DNA of 64,000 nucleotides from contig CACBXW010000001.1 in NCBI GenBank assembly GCA_902543295.1, positions 297,959-361,958 of the forward strand, written 5' to 3'. The first letter of the stretch is position 1. Every line of letters begins with the position of its first letter. The position numbers were made by a program, and so were the translations under genes. This document shows positions 35,473 through 44,298 of this stretch, one piece after another. The notes under the pieces were generated by a model that saw only the letters and a list, made by a program, of their open reading frames with translations, made no database searches and had not been told where the DNA came from. The stretch is from an uncultured Pelagibacteraceae bacterium. GTDB taxonomy: Bacteria; Pseudomonadota; Alphaproteobacteria; Pelagibacterales; Pelagibacteraceae.

Positions 35473-36221
35473 TGCAAAATAAAAAAGACATAAATGCTAG
35501 TATTTTAATTATTGGTAATGAAGTTTTATCGGGGAGAACTCAAGATGTTAATACAAGCACATTAGCAATTTGGTTAAATTCATTAGGCATACCTGTTGCA
35601 GAAGTTCGTGTAATCCCTGATGATGAGAGTATTATTATAAATACAATTAATGAATTAAGAAAAAAATATTCATACATATTTACTACAGGAGGAATAGGGC
35701 CAACTCACGATGATATTACTGCAGAATCTGTTTCTAAAGCCTTTAATATTGAATATGGTTTCCATAAGGAGGCTTTTTCAATACTAGAAAATTATTACAA
35801 GCCAGGTGAATTTAATGAAGGTAGACAAAAGATGGCTAAAATGCCTGTGAGTGCTAATCTAATTTTAAATCCATCTAGCGGTGCACCAGGTTTTTATGTT
35901 GAAAATGTATTTTGTCTTCCAGGAGTTCCATCTATTATGAAGGCTATGCTTGGAAGTTTAAATAACCTTTTGGTTGGAGGGGAGCCAATATTGAGTGAAA
36001 CAATTAATTTAAGAACTGTTGAGAGTGAAATAGCTAAATCATTAACAGAGGTCCAAAATAATAATTCTGAAGTTGAAATTGGAAGTTATCCCTTTTTTAA
36101 AGCTGGAAAATTAGGGGTGTCAATTGTTGTCAGATCTGTAGATAAAACAAAAATTGATAAATGTAATTCAGAAATACTTAAGTTTGTAAAAGACAAACAA
36201 ATTGAAATAGTTGAGAGATAA
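35472..36221 (+). CDS. CinA/MoaB-like molybdopterin-binding domain protein
   Basis: A 249-residue protein with the MoCF-binding fold: ASILIIGNEVLSGRTQDVNT near residues 9-28, IFTTGGIGPTHDDITAESVSKAF near residue 72, and the later VENVFCLPGVPSIMKAML. This matches the N-terminal half of CinA (competence/damage-inducible protein A), which in some bacteria handles damaged nucleotides such as ADP-ribose. The C-terminal CinA amidase domain (NMN deamidase) is absent. It is probably transcribed from a promoter placed directly at the start codon. Confidence 0.88.
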   Translation: MQNKKDINASILIIGNEVLSGRTQDVNTSTLAIWLNSLGIPVAEVRVIPDDESIIINTINELRKKYSYIFTTGGIGPTHDDITAESVSKAFNIEYGFHKEAFSILENYYKPGEFNEGRQKMAKMPVSANLILNPSSGAPGFYVENVFCLPGVPSIMKAMLGSLNNLLVGGEPILSETINLRTVESEIAKSLTEVQNNNSEVEIGSYPFFKAGKLGVSIVVRSVDKTKIDKCNSEILKFVKDKQIEIVER

Positions 36222-36223
36222 TC

Positions 36224-36628
36224 ATGCTTTATTTTGCTTACGGAAGTAATCTAAATCATTTTCAAATGAAAAGAAGATGTAAAGATTCCAAATATATTAA
36301 AAAGATAAATTTAAAAGGATATACACTTAATTTCAGAAGCAAGTATCGTGCAGCAGATATAGAAAAGAAAAATAACTCGATTGTGCCTGGTGGTTTATAT
36401 GAAATTTCTAAAAGTGATGAAAAAAAACTTGATATTTATGAAGATTATCCAATTCTTTATAAAAAAATGTATTTTAAGTATTACAACAATAGTGTGATGA
36501 CTTACATAATGTCTAAAAAAACTATTTTTAGATATCCCACTGAAAGATATTTGAATGTGGTTAAACAAGGCTATAAAGATTGTAAATTAGATCAAAAATA
36601 TCTCAAAAAAGCGTTAGTGAATTTTTAA
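36224..36628 (+). CDS. Gamma-glutamylcyclotransferase-like protein
   Basis: A 134-residue protein with the GGCT/AIG2-like fold. The substrate loop YGSNL occurs at residues 6-10 (YFAYGSNLNHFQMKRRC), followed by PGGLYEISKSDEKKLDIYEDYP near residue 61, where the catalytic-type glutamate would lie. Relatives cleave gamma-glutamyl amino acids or act on modified amines. The gene lies two bases after the CinA-like stop and three bases before azlC. The substrate is unknown. Confidence 0.8.
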   Translation: MLYFAYGSNLNHFQMKRRCKDSKYIKKINLKGYTLNFRSKYRAADIEKKNNSIVPGGLYEISKSDEKKLDIYEDYPILYKKMYFKYYNNSVMTYIMSKKTIFRYPTERYLNVVKQGYKDCKLDQKYLKKALVNF

Positions 36629-36631
36629 TTA

Positions 36632-37318
36632 ATGCTATCGAAATCTAAAATATTTTTAAGAGGAACTACAGATGTTTTACCTCATATGTTATCGGTAATT
36701 CCTTTTGGTATAATAACAGGAGCAATTGGTGTTGAATTTGGTTTTGATCCTTTGCTTGTTTACGCAACATCTTTAATTATTTTTGGTGGAGCATCGCAGA
36801 TAATATTTATGCAACTTTTATCAGGTGGAGCATCATCATTAGTTGCCATCACCTCTGTAGGAGTAATAAATTCAAGACATTTATTATATGGGGCTGTCTT
36901 GTCCGAGTATTTGGAAAAACTAAGCCTTTTTAAAAAATTAATTATATCTTATTTTATTGTTGATCAAGGTTTTGCTGAATCTAATAAATATCTAAAAGAA
37001 AATAATTCTCAAATGAATTTACATTATCATGTTTTAGGTGGTGGGATTACTTTATGGTTCTTTTGGCAGATTTCAACATTAAGTGGAATTATATTAGGCT
37101 CATTTATTCCAGAAGAGTTAGGCTTAAAATTTGCAATCCCTTTAACTTTTTTAGCTATTATTGTTAATGATTTAAGAAAATTAGATCATGTTTTTGTAAT
37201 GTTAGCTTCTGGCTTCGCTTCATTAATTTTATTTGACGCTCCATTTAAGTCCTACATAATATTATCACCAATAGTTGCCTTAATTGCTGCCTTCATGATG
37301 TTGAGGTTTAAAAGATGA
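36632..37318 (+). CDS. azlC: AzlC family branched-chain amino acid permease
   Basis: A 228-residue membrane protein of the LIV-E/AzlC family, which with AzlD exports branched-chain amino acids and their analogues. Family features are IPFGIITGAIGVEFGFDP near residue 23, IFGGASQIIFMQLLSGGAS near residue 49, and NSRHLLYGAVLSEYL near residue 79. It overlaps azlD by four bases (ATGA), as two-subunit exporters commonly do. Confidence 0.9.
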   Translation: MLSKSKIFLRGTTDVLPHMLSVIPFGIITGAIGVEFGFDPLLVYATSLIIFGGASQIIFMQLLSGGASSLVAITSVGVINSRHLLYGAVLSEYLEKLSLFKKLIISYFIVDQGFAESNKYLKENNSQMNLHYHVLGGGITLWFFWQISTLSGIILGSFIPEELGLKFAIPLTFLAIIVNDLRKLDHVFVMLASGFASLILFDAPFKSYIILSPIVALIAAFMMLRFKR

Positions 37319-37632
37319 CTTGGTTATCAATCTTATTGTCTGGAATTGTAACTTATTTCTCTAGAATGGCTATGATTGCTTTAATTGATAGAGATATGCT
37401 TGGATCAAAAGTAAAAGAAGTTCTCAATTATGTCCCAGCTGCTGTATTCCCTGCAATAATATTTCCTGGTGTATTTTTTAATGATTTTGGTTCAATAGTT
37501 GAATTTACTGATCCGAAAATTTATGGAGCAATAATTGCACTGTTAGTTGGATTTTATTCAAGAAATGTAATTGCTACTATTGTTTCTGGACTATTATCTT
37601 ATTGGTTTATTATTTTTTTCTTATTAAAATAG
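37315..37632 (+). CDS. azlD: AzlD family protein
   Basis: A 105-residue membrane protein with about three or four helices, the small partner of AzlC. It starts MTWLSILLSGIVTYFSRM and contains the conserved VLNYVPAAVFPAIIFPGVFF near residue 36. It overlaps the azlC stop by four bases, and the SAF oxidoreductase gene starts four bases later, so all three probably share one message. Confidence 0.88.
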   Translation: MTWLSILLSGIVTYFSRMAMIALIDRDMLGSKVKEVLNYVPAAVFPAIIFPGVFFNDFGSIVEFTDPKIYGAIIALLVGFYSRNVIATIVSGLLSYWFIIFFLLK

Positions 37633-37636
37633 AGGT

Positions 37637-38932
37637 GTGTATTTATACTCTAAACTGCAAAATTTAAAAAAACCAATTAGAGTTGCTTTTATTGGTTGTG
37701 GCAAATTTGTTTCTATGTTCCTTGCTCAATACAATCAATTAAACAAAATCATTTTAGATTCTATAATTGAACTTGATATTGATAGAGCTAAAAAAAATTG
37801 TCTAAACAGTGGATTATCTAATGAAACTATAGACAAAATTAATTTTACAGACAATTTAGAAGAAGTTTTAGATAGAGAAATTGATGTATATATTGAGGCT
37901 ACAGGCAATCCTATAGCTGGTACAATACATGCAAAAAAAATAATAGAATGTAAGAAACATGTAATTATGGTAAATGTTGAGGCAGATGTTTTGTGCGGTA
38001 AATATTTATCTGATTTAGCAAAAAAAAATAATGTTATCTGTTCAATGGCTTATGGTGATCAGCCATCTCTAATATTAGAGCAAATTGAATGGGCAAAATT
38101 AAACGGTTTTGAAGTTATATGTGCAGGTAAAGGAACAAAATATCATCCAACTTTTGAATATTCGACACCAGAAACTGTTTGGGGACACTATGGTTTAACC
38201 AAGGAAAGAGCCGAAGATGAATCTGGCATGAACCCAAAAATGTTTAATAGTTTTTTATGTGGAGATAAATCGTCAATTGAAATGTGTGCAGTCAGCAATG
38301 CAACAGATTTAAAGTGTCCAAAAAGTGGGTTAACTTATCCCCCAATAGGAGTTTATGATATTGCTAAAAAACTAATTCCAAAGTCAGAAGGAGGTTTATT
38401 AGATCATACAGGTCAGGTAGAAGTTATTTCAAGTATAGACTTAAATAAAAAAGATATACCAAATGATCTTAGATGGGGAGTTTTTATTGTTATAAAAGCT
38501 CAAAATGAATATGTAAAAAATTGCTTCAAAGACTATGGAATGGTAACAGATTCTTCTGGAAGTTATTCAGCTATTTGGAGGCCATATCATTATATTGGAT
38601 TAGAATTAGCCCAATCGATTTATTCTATTGTACTAGATAATAAAGCAACAGGTTATACAAAAAATTTTAATGCCGAGATTGCTAGTGTCGCAAAAAAAGA
38701 TTTAAAAGCAGGTGAAATCCTTGATGGAGAAGGTGGTTATTGCGCAAGAGGAAGATTAATTTCATCAAAAAAATCAAAAGAAGAAAAAATCTTACCCATG
38801 GGGTTTACTGATAATTTAAAATTAAAAAAAGACATTAAGAAAGATGAATTAATAAGTTTAAATGATGTAGATCTAAATCTAGAAAAGGAAATAATTGAAG
38901 CTAGAGAATATCAAAATAATTTAATCAGTTAA
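37637..38932 (+). CDS. NAD(P)-dependent oxidoreductase with C-terminal SAF domain
   Basis: A 431-residue protein starting with a GTG. Residues 14-140 form a Rossmann fold with VAFIGCGKFVSMFL and VYIEATGNPIAGTIHAKKII, as in homoserine dehydrogenase-like proteins (COG4091 type). The C-terminal SAF-like domain runs from about residue 350 (AKKDLKAGEILDGEGGYCARG). Related proteins are labelled predicted homoserine dehydrogenases, but no characterised substrate can be assigned. The stop overlaps the stop of the convergent TPR gene: one TTAA supplies both. Confidence 0.78.
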   Translation: MYLYSKLQNLKKPIRVAFIGCGKFVSMFLAQYNQLNKIILDSIIELDIDRAKKNCLNSGLSNETIDKINFTDNLEEVLDREIDVYIEATGNPIAGTIHAKKIIECKKHVIMVNVEADVLCGKYLSDLAKKNNVICSMAYGDQPSLILEQIEWAKLNGFEVICAGKGTKYHPTFEYSTPETVWGHYGLTKERAEDESGMNPKMFNSFLCGDKSSIEMCAVSNATDLKCPKSGLTYPPIGVYDIAKKLIPKSEGGLLDHTGQVEVISSIDLNKKDIPNDLRWGVFIVIKAQNEYVKNCFKDYGMVTDSSGSYSAIWRPYHYIGLELAQSIYSIVLDNKATGYTKNFNAEIASVAKKDLKAGEILDGEGGYCARGRLISSKKSKEEKILPMGFTDNLKLKKDIKKDELISLNDVDLNLEKEIIEAREYQNNLIS

Positions 38933-40620
38933 ATTTTATTTTTTAATTTATTATAAATTTTATCAATTACATCATTCCAATCTTTATAGTTTTGTTGTCT
39001 AAATATAATCAATGAAGGATAGGGATTATAATTATATATTGCTCCCCATCTCCAATCAGGATCTATGTTTAAAATACCCCATGTTTCTTTATAAAGTGCA
39101 GCCGATAGATGTAACAATGAGGTATCAATAGTAATTACAAGATCTAAACTTTGAATAACAGCCGTTAATTCGTCTAGTTTAAAATTACCAAAATTAGTTA
39201 TGTTTTTTGAGTTAAAATAATCAATATCAATTTCGTTAACTTTATTTTGTAAACAATAAAAATTACAATCTGTATTTAAAATTTTTTCAAAATATTTTAA
39301 TGGTATAGACCTTGAAAAAGATGATCCTGACCAAACAAAACCTACATTAAGTTTTTTATTAGACTTAATTAAATTATGTTTAATATCTTTTATATTCTTT
39401 ATCTTTAAAATGTGATCGTTTTTATTTAACTTTGTTCTATAAAAAAACTTTACCAAGGAACTTAAAGAAATCTTACCATCAATATTTTCTATTTTTTTTT
39501 GACTTCTTTTTTCAATTTTTAAATTTTCAATATTAGGATTAAATAAATCAAAAATATTATCTTGTACTGAAAATGTTACTTTTTTTACTATTTTCAGTAG
39601 CGGGAAAATAAATTTAGAAAATTGAATTGCATCACCAATTCCTTGATCATTATAAACCAGAATATGTTTATTTGATAAATCAAGGTGGTTTAAGTCTTTA
39701 TATTCTATAAATTCTTTATAAAAATTTGGGATAGATGGGTCAAATGAAGAATAATATTTCCAGCCTTTCTCAAACTCCCCTTGATATAAATATCTAATTG
39801 CTAGAAAATTGTGAAAAAATTTGTTTTTTTCAATTTCTCGAGTATTTATTTTTAAAAGATTATAACCTTCTTCTTTTCTTCCCAAATTAAAATATAAATT
39901 AATTAATCTAACTAAAAACTTTATGTTATTTTGGTATTTTTTAAGAATACAAATGGCCTCATCGATTTTATTATTTAATATGCAAAATTCTGCATAATTA
40001 TATTTAAACTCAATATAATCACTGTCAATTTCTTTTGCAATTTTAAAAAAAATATTTGAGTTATGAAAATCTCTTTTTTTGATGTAACTTAAAAAAATAT
40101 TATTTATTAATAATTTATCTTTTTTATCTAAATCGTAGCCTTTTAAAAAATAACTTAGAGCTTTGTCAGGATCATTTCTATTCTGATAAATGCATCCAAT
40201 TTGATTAAATATTTTTTTATCATTTTTGTTTATGTTTAGATATTCATTATAATGATTAATAGAATTATTAAACTCATTGTTTAATTCATATGCATGAGCA
40301 AGACTTAAAATTACATTAGGATTTTTTTTGTTCATAGTGTAAATTTTTTTTAGGAAGAATATTGCTTTGTCATAATTTTTATTATTCATATATAATGCAG
40401 AAAGGTTTTTTAGTGGATCAATAAAATCATTCCTAATTTTATGTGATTCTATAAAGTTTTTTTCTGCTAAATCTTTTTGACCCTTATTAAAATAAATAAT
40501 GCCTTTAAAGTTTAAAATTATTTCTTTATTGCTAGAATTTTCTTCCCTTTCACAAATTTTTAGAGCTTCATTGAATTTTTTCTTTTTAATTTTTTCAATA
40601 ATTTCATTAATCATATTCAT
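38929..40620 (-). CDS. TPR repeat protein with glycosyltransferase-like C-terminus
   Basis: A 563-residue protein. Roughly residues 1-280 are tandem TPR helices (NFKGIIYFNKGQKDLAEKNF, LKKIYTMNKKNPNVILSLA, GCIYQNRNDPDKALSYFLKG). From about residue 320 it resembles the GT-B folds fused to TPRs: ILVYNDQGIGDAIQFSKFIFP, then LNVGFVWSGSS, then DLVITIDTSLLHLSAALYKETW near residue 495, as in GT9/OGT-like proteins. It may glycosylate a surface structure or protein. It is noticeably more Lys/Asn/Ile-rich than its neighbours and is oriented against the preceding operon. Confidence 0.75.
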   Translation of the reverse strand: MNMINEIIEKIKKKKFNEALKICEREENSSNKEIILNFKGIIYFNKGQKDLAEKNFIESHKIRNDFIDPLKNLSALYMNNKNYDKAIFFLKKIYTMNKKNPNVILSLAHAYELNNEFNNSINHYNEYLNINKNDKKIFNQIGCIYQNRNDPDKALSYFLKGYDLDKKDKLLINNIFLSYIKKRDFHNSNIFFKIAKEIDSDYIEFKYNYAEFCILNNKIDEAICILKKYQNNIKFLVRLINLYFNLGRKEEGYNLLKINTREIEKNKFFHNFLAIRYLYQGEFEKGWKYYSSFDPSIPNFYKEFIEYKDLNHLDLSNKHILVYNDQGIGDAIQFSKFIFPLLKIVKKVTFSVQDNIFDLFNPNIENLKIEKRSQKKIENIDGKISLSSLVKFFYRTKLNKNDHILKIKNIKDIKHNLIKSNKKLNVGFVWSGSSFSRSIPLKYFEKILNTDCNFYCLQNKVNEIDIDYFNSKNITNFGNFKLDELTAVIQSLDLVITIDTSLLHLSAALYKETWGILNIDPDWRWGAIYNYNPYPSLIIFRQQNYKDWNDVIDKIYNKLKNKI

Positions 40621-40722
40621 CTATATTGGTTATAACCCAACTTTAGATTAAATAAAAAAATTTTACTTATTTAACTTGTTCAATTATAAATATTAGCATA
40701 AACACTCATGAAAAAAACTCAT

Positions 40723-40808
40723 GCCCTCGTGGTGAAATTGGTAGACACAAAGGACTTAAAATCCTTGCCCTTTTGGGAGTGCCAGTTCGAGTCTGGCCGA
40801 GGGCACCA
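40723..40808 (+). tRNA. tRNA-Leu (anticodon UAA)
   Basis: An 86-base tRNA with acceptor stem GCCCTCG/CGAGGGC, anticodon TAA at 40757-40759 in loop CTTAAAA, a long variable arm typical of leucine tRNAs, a GTTCGAGTC T-loop, and encoded CCA. A weak promoter, TTGTTC (40676-40681) with TAAACA (40699-40704), precedes it. The NAD kinase ATG lies three bases after it. Confidence 0.97.
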
Positions 40809-40811
40809 CTA

Positions 40812-41582
40812 ATGTTTAAACCTTTTATAGTTTCTGATAAAAATTCTAGATCAACTAAAATTAAAAATGCAGTTTTAAAAAAAATACAGAAATTTTCGTT
40901 GGCCAAATCTAATTTAATAATTGTTATAGGTGGCGATGGTTTTATGCTCGAAACATTAAAAAAATATAATAAACATAAAAAACCATTTTATGGAATAAAT
41001 TCAGGAAACTATGGTTTTCTGATGAATAAATTTTCTGAAAAAACAAACTATAATAATCTAATTAAAGGAAGATTAGTCTCAATATCACCATTAGAGATGA
41101 GAGTAAAAAATAGATCAAACACTATAAAAAAATGTATAGCAATTAACGAAATTTCAGTTCTTAGACAAAGTAGACAAACTGCGTCATTAACTATTTCAAA
41201 TGGTAAAAAACAAATTATAAAACATCTAATCTCTGATGGTGTTTTAGTATCAACACCTGCTGGTAGTACAGCTTATAATCTTTCTGTTTATGGACCTATT
41301 CTTAGCATAGACTCCAATAAGTTATCAATAAGTCCAATAAGTGCTTTTAGACCAAGGAGATGGAAAGGTAAAATAGTAAGTGATAAGTCTAAAATTACAA
41401 TTAAAAATTTGAATTATAAAAAAAGACCTATAAGTGCTGTTGCAGATAATATCGAGATAAGGAATGCAAAATTGATATCCATTAAAACTAACAAAAAAAT
41501 TAAATTTAACTTAATATTTGATAAAAATAGAAGCCTTCAAAAAAAAATAAAAATTGAACAGTTAAGGAATGAAATAAGTTAA
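40812..41582 (+). CDS. nadK: NAD kinase
   Basis: A 256-residue kinase making NADP from NAD. The GGDGFML motif is near residue 40, with YGINSGNYGFLMN following and the second signature SDGVLVSTPAGSTAYNLSVYGPIL near residue 147. I placed the start at the ATG at 40812, three bases after tRNA-Leu; the longer open frame runs back into the tRNA and cannot be real. The stop abuts the 3' end of the opposite-strand tRNA-Thr. Confidence 0.94.
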   Translation: MFKPFIVSDKNSRSTKIKNAVLKKIQKFSLAKSNLIIVIGGDGFMLETLKKYNKHKKPFYGINSGNYGFLMNKFSEKTNYNNLIKGRLVSISPLEMRVKNRSNTIKKCIAINEISVLRQSRQTASLTISNGKKQIIKHLISDGVLVSTPAGSTAYNLSVYGPILSIDSNKLSISPISAFRPRRWKGKIVSDKSKITIKNLNYKKRPISAVADNIEIRNAKLISIKTNKKIKFNLIFDKNRSLQKKIKIEQLRNEIS

Positions 41583-41658
41583 TGGTGCCCCCGCACGGAC
41601 TCGAACCGCGGACCTATTGATTACAAATCAATTGCTCTACCAGCTGAGCTACAAGGGC
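41583..41658 (-). tRNA. tRNA-Thr (anticodon UGU)
   Basis: A 76-base tRNA on the minus strand: acceptor GCCCTTG pairing with CGGGGGC (two G-U pairs), anticodon TGT (complement at 41623-41625), T-arm GGTTCGAGTCC, encoded CCA. It directly abuts the NAD kinase stop codon. rlmB lies upstream on the same strand, 33 bases away. Confidence 0.96.
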
Positions 41659-41691
41659 ATGATGAGTTTTGTATTACGATTTTAAAGATTA

Positions 41692-42435
41692 TCAAGTTTT
41701 ATTTTTGTATTGATTTATGTGATGAAAAACTATTGCTGCACTATTTGATATATTTAAACTCTCAATTTTATTATTTATATCTATTTTTACTGAAAAATCT
41801 GTATATTTTTTTGTATGCTCCTTCATACCAAATCCTTCTGACCCGAAGAGTAAAATGTTATTTCCTTGCCATTTGATATCATTAAATCTTTTATCACTTT
41901 TTGCCTCAAATCCATAAATCCAAAAATTTTTTTCTCTTAAAAATTTAAGAGTAGTATTTATATTAGATACTTCAAATATATTTATATGTTCCATACATCC
42001 ACTTGCAGACTTATACATAAGTTTACTCTCTGATGGATAATGTCTTTCTTTTATAATTACTCCATCAATTTCAAAAGATGCAGCACTTCTAATTAAAGAA
42101 CCAATATTTCTAGGATCTGTAACTTCATCTAAACAAGCTATTGTCAAATTTTTCTTTGATTTGATGAATTCTTTTAAATTATTTTTTTCAAAATGTTCAA
42201 TTTCAGCAACATAACCTTGATGGGTTATACCGTCTTTAGAGCAATATTTGTCCAGCTCTCTCCTTGTTTTGTAATAAATTTTTAAATCTTTAAGAAGATT
42301 TTTTCTAGAACTTTGCCTGTGTATATTTTTCTTACTTTCTTCTGTGAGAAAAACTTTTAAAACTTTTCTTTTTGGGTTTTTTAATGCTTCAATAACAGCA
42401 TGTTTTCCAACTATAAAAAAAGATGATTTGTTCAT
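41692..42435 (-). CDS. rlmB: 23S rRNA 2'-O-methyltransferase RlmB (TrmH/SpoU family)
   Basis: A 247-residue SPOUT enzyme. It has an N-terminal substrate-binding domain (FIVGKHAVIEALKNP) and the three knot motifs: VTDPRNIGSLIRSA, LFGSEGFGMK, and SLNISNSAAIVFHHI at the C-terminus. RlmB methylates G2251 in 23S rRNA. I chose the ATG at 42435, where the conserved domain begins. The open frame extends 37 codons further, but that part lacks similarity and overlaps the region leading to the tRNA-Tyr promoter. Confidence 0.9.
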   Translation of the reverse strand: MNKSSFFIVGKHAVIEALKNPKRKVLKVFLTEESKKNIHRQSSRKNLLKDLKIYYKTRRELDKYCSKDGITHQGYVAEIEHFEKNNLKEFIKSKKNLTIACLDEVTDPRNIGSLIRSAASFEIDGVIIKERHYPSESKLMYKSASGCMEHINIFEVSNINTTLKFLREKNFWIYGFEAKSDKRFNDIKWQGNNILLFGSEGFGMKEHTKKYTDFSVKIDINNKIESLNISNSAAIVFHHINQYKNKT

Positions 42436-42538
42436 GATAATTGTAGATTTTGTAGTATTTATTAAGCTATTTTCTTTTATTTCACGTATTGCATTTGTAC
42501 AATAAAAATATATAAAACGCATGTTGTTTAAAGCTTTA

Positions 42539-42566
42539 TTGAACATGGGGTGCTTCCACTTAAAAT
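42539..42566 (+). promoter_or_regulatory. Promoter of the tRNA-Tyr/Gly-tuf operon
   Basis: TTGAAC (42539-42544), a 16-base spacer and TAAAAT (42561-42566) give a good sigma-70 promoter, with transcription expected to begin about two bases before tRNA-Tyr at 42575. The rest of the 139-base gap back to rlmB is AT-rich and holds only the start side of rlmB. Confidence 0.6.
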
Positions 42567-42574
42567 TATGTTAA

Positions 42575-42660
<86 letters not shown>

Positions 42661-42701
42661 TTCAATAATTCTTTTTATAATATGGAGTGAACTTGGGTGT
42701 T

Positions 42702-42775
42702 GCGGGTGTAGTTCAATGGTAGAACGCTAGCCTTCCAAGCTGGATGTAAGGGTTCGATTCCCTTTACCCGCTCCA
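42702..42775 (+). tRNA. tRNA-Gly (anticodon UCC)
   Basis: A 74-base tRNA: acceptor GCGGGTG with TACCCGC, D-arm GTTCAATGGTAGAAC, anticodon TCC at 42734-42736 in loop CTTCCAA, T-arm GGTTCGATTCC, encoded CCA. It lies 41 bases after tRNA-Tyr and 43 bases before tuf. Confidence 0.96.
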
Positions 42776-42818
42776 AGAAACTAAATTATGAAAATAAAAT
42801 AAAAGAGGTAAACAAGTA

Positions 42819-44009
42819 ATGTCAAAAGAAAAGTTCGTAAGAAATAAACCGCACTGTAATATTGGAACTATAGGTCATGTTGACCATGGTAAAACAACAT
42901 TAACTGCTGCGATCACAAAAGTATTAGCAGAAACTGGCGGTGCACAATTTACTGCTTATGATCAAATTGATAAAGCTCCAGAGGAAAAAGAAAGAGGAAT
43001 TACAATTTCAACAGCTCATGTAGAATACGAAACAGAGAAAAGACACTATGCACACGTAGATTGTCCAGGACACGCTGATTATGTAAAAAATATGATAACA
43101 GGTGCAGCACAAATGGATGGAGCAATTTTAGTTGTAAATGCTGCAGATGGCCCAATGCCGCAAACTAGAGAGCATATTCTTTTAGCAAGACAAGTTGGTG
43201 TTCCAGCTATAGTTGTTTACTTAAATAAAGTTGATCAAGTTGATGATAAAGAAATGATAGAACTTGTTGAAGAAGAGATAAAAGATTTATTAACGTCATA
43301 CAAATTTCCAGGAGATAAAACTCCAATTATCAAAGGCTCAGCATTAGCAGCTGTTGAAGGTAGAGATGATGAGATTGGAAAAAATTCTATCATGGAGCTT
43401 ATGAAATCTGTAGATGAATTTATCCCTCAACCAGATAGACCAAAAGATAAAGATTTTTTGATGCCAGTTGAGGATGTGTTCTCAATTTCAGGAAGAGGTA
43501 CAGTTGTTACTGGAAGAGTAGAGTCTGGAGTAATCAAAACTGGAGATGAAATAGAAATTGTTGGAATAAGAGAAACAAAAAAAACAGTCTGTACTGGTGT
43601 AGAGATGTTTAGAAAACTTTTAGACTCTGGTGAAGCGGGTGATAACATTGGTGCACTTTTACGGGGTGTTGAAAGAACAGACGTAGAAAGAGGTCAAGTA
43701 TTATGTAAACCCGCATCAATAACTCCACACACTAAATTTGAAGCTCAGGCTTACGTATTGAAAAAAGAAGAAGGTGGAAGACACACACCTTTTTTTACTA
43801 AATACAGACCTCAGTTTTATTTTAGAACAACAGACGTAACTGGTGAAGTTGAATTACCAGCTGGTACAGAAATGGTGATGCCAGGTGATGATGCTAAGTT
43901 TACAGTAAAATTAATTACACCTATTGCGATGGCAGAGAAGTTAAATTTTGCCATAAGAGAAGGTGGTAGAACAGTAGGAGCTGGAGTAGTAACAAAAATT
44001 ATAGAGTAA
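42819..44009 (+). CDS. tuf: Elongation factor Tu
   Basis: A 396-residue GTPase that delivers aminoacyl-tRNA to the ribosome. The P-loop GHVDHGKTT is at residues 19-27, with the switch segment [30 protein letters not shown] and SALAA, followed by the two beta-barrel domains. An AGAGGT ribosome site precedes the ATG. tRNA genes flank it on both sides and secE follows, the tufB-type position; no tuf is present between fusA and rpsJ in this window. Confidence 0.98.
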   Translation: MSKEKFVRNKPHCNIGTIGHVDHGKTTLTAAITKVLAETGGAQFTAYDQIDKAPEEKERGITISTAHVEYETEKRHYAHVDCPGHADYVKNMITGAAQMDGAILVVNAADGPMPQTREHILLARQVGVPAIVVYLNKVDQVDDKEMIELVEEEIKDLLTSYKFPGDKTPIIKGSALAAVEGRDDEIGKNSIMELMKSVDEFIPQPDRPKDKDFLMPVEDVFSISGRGTVVTGRVESGVIKTGDEIEIVGIRETKKTVCTGVEMFRKLLDSGEAGDNIGALLRGVERTDVERGQVLCKPASITPHTKFEAQAYVLKKEEGGRHTPFFTKYRPQFYFRTTDVTGEVELPAGTEMVMPGDDAKFTVKLITPIAMAEKLNFAIREGGRTVGAGVVTKIIE

Positions 44010-44016
44010 ACTCCAT

Positions 44017-44092
44017 AGGAGTGTAGCTCAATTGGTAGAGCGCCGGTCTCCAAAACCGGAGGTTGGGGGTTCGATTCCCTCCGCTCCTGCCA
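44017..44092 (+). tRNA. tRNA-Trp (anticodon CCA)
   Basis: A 76-base tRNA: acceptor AGGAGTG with CGCTCCT, discriminator G, D-arm GCTCAATTGGTAGAGC, anticodon CCA at 44050-44052 in loop CTCCAAA, T-arm GGGGGTTCGATTCCC, encoded 3' CCA. It lies seven bases after the tuf stop and 14 bases before secE. Confidence 0.97.
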
Positions 44093-44106
44093 AATACAAA
44101 TTTATT

Positions 44107-44298
44107 ATGAAGAACCCGTTAAAATTTATACAAGATGTAAAGCAAGAAGCTTTTAAGGTTACTTGGCCAACTGGAAAAGAGGTTATCCAAGGATCATTAA
44201 TGGTTGTTGCTATGGCCATCGTAGCAGCTTTATTTTTTCTGTTACTAGATCAAGTTCTTCAATTCTTTTTAGAGCTAGTTTTAAAGGTTAATCTGTAA
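44107..44298 (+). CDS. secE: Preprotein translocase subunit SecE
   Basis: A 63-residue short-type SecE with the conserved EAFKVTWPTGKEVIQG amphipathic helix at residues 14-29 and one C-terminal membrane helix. It clamps SecY in the secretion channel. The open frame extends upstream through tRNA-Trp, but the ATG at 44107 gives the normal start. Its final base is the first base of nusG. Confidence 0.95.
   Translation: MKNPLKFIQDVKQEAFKVTWPTGKEVIQGSLMVVAMAIVAALFFLLLDQVLQFFLELVLKVNL

Noticed and set aside
40773..40811. NAD kinase starting inside tRNA-Leu
   Set aside because: The extension is translated tRNA sequence; the ATG at 40812 is the first start after the tRNA.
42436..42546. RlmB extended by 37 residues
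   Set aside because: The extension has no similarity to the family, and its far end overlaps the tRNA-Tyr promoter; the domain starts at 42435.
44032..44106. SecE extended N-terminus
   Set aside because: The extra codons are tRNA-Trp sequence read as protein; SecE proper begins at 44107.
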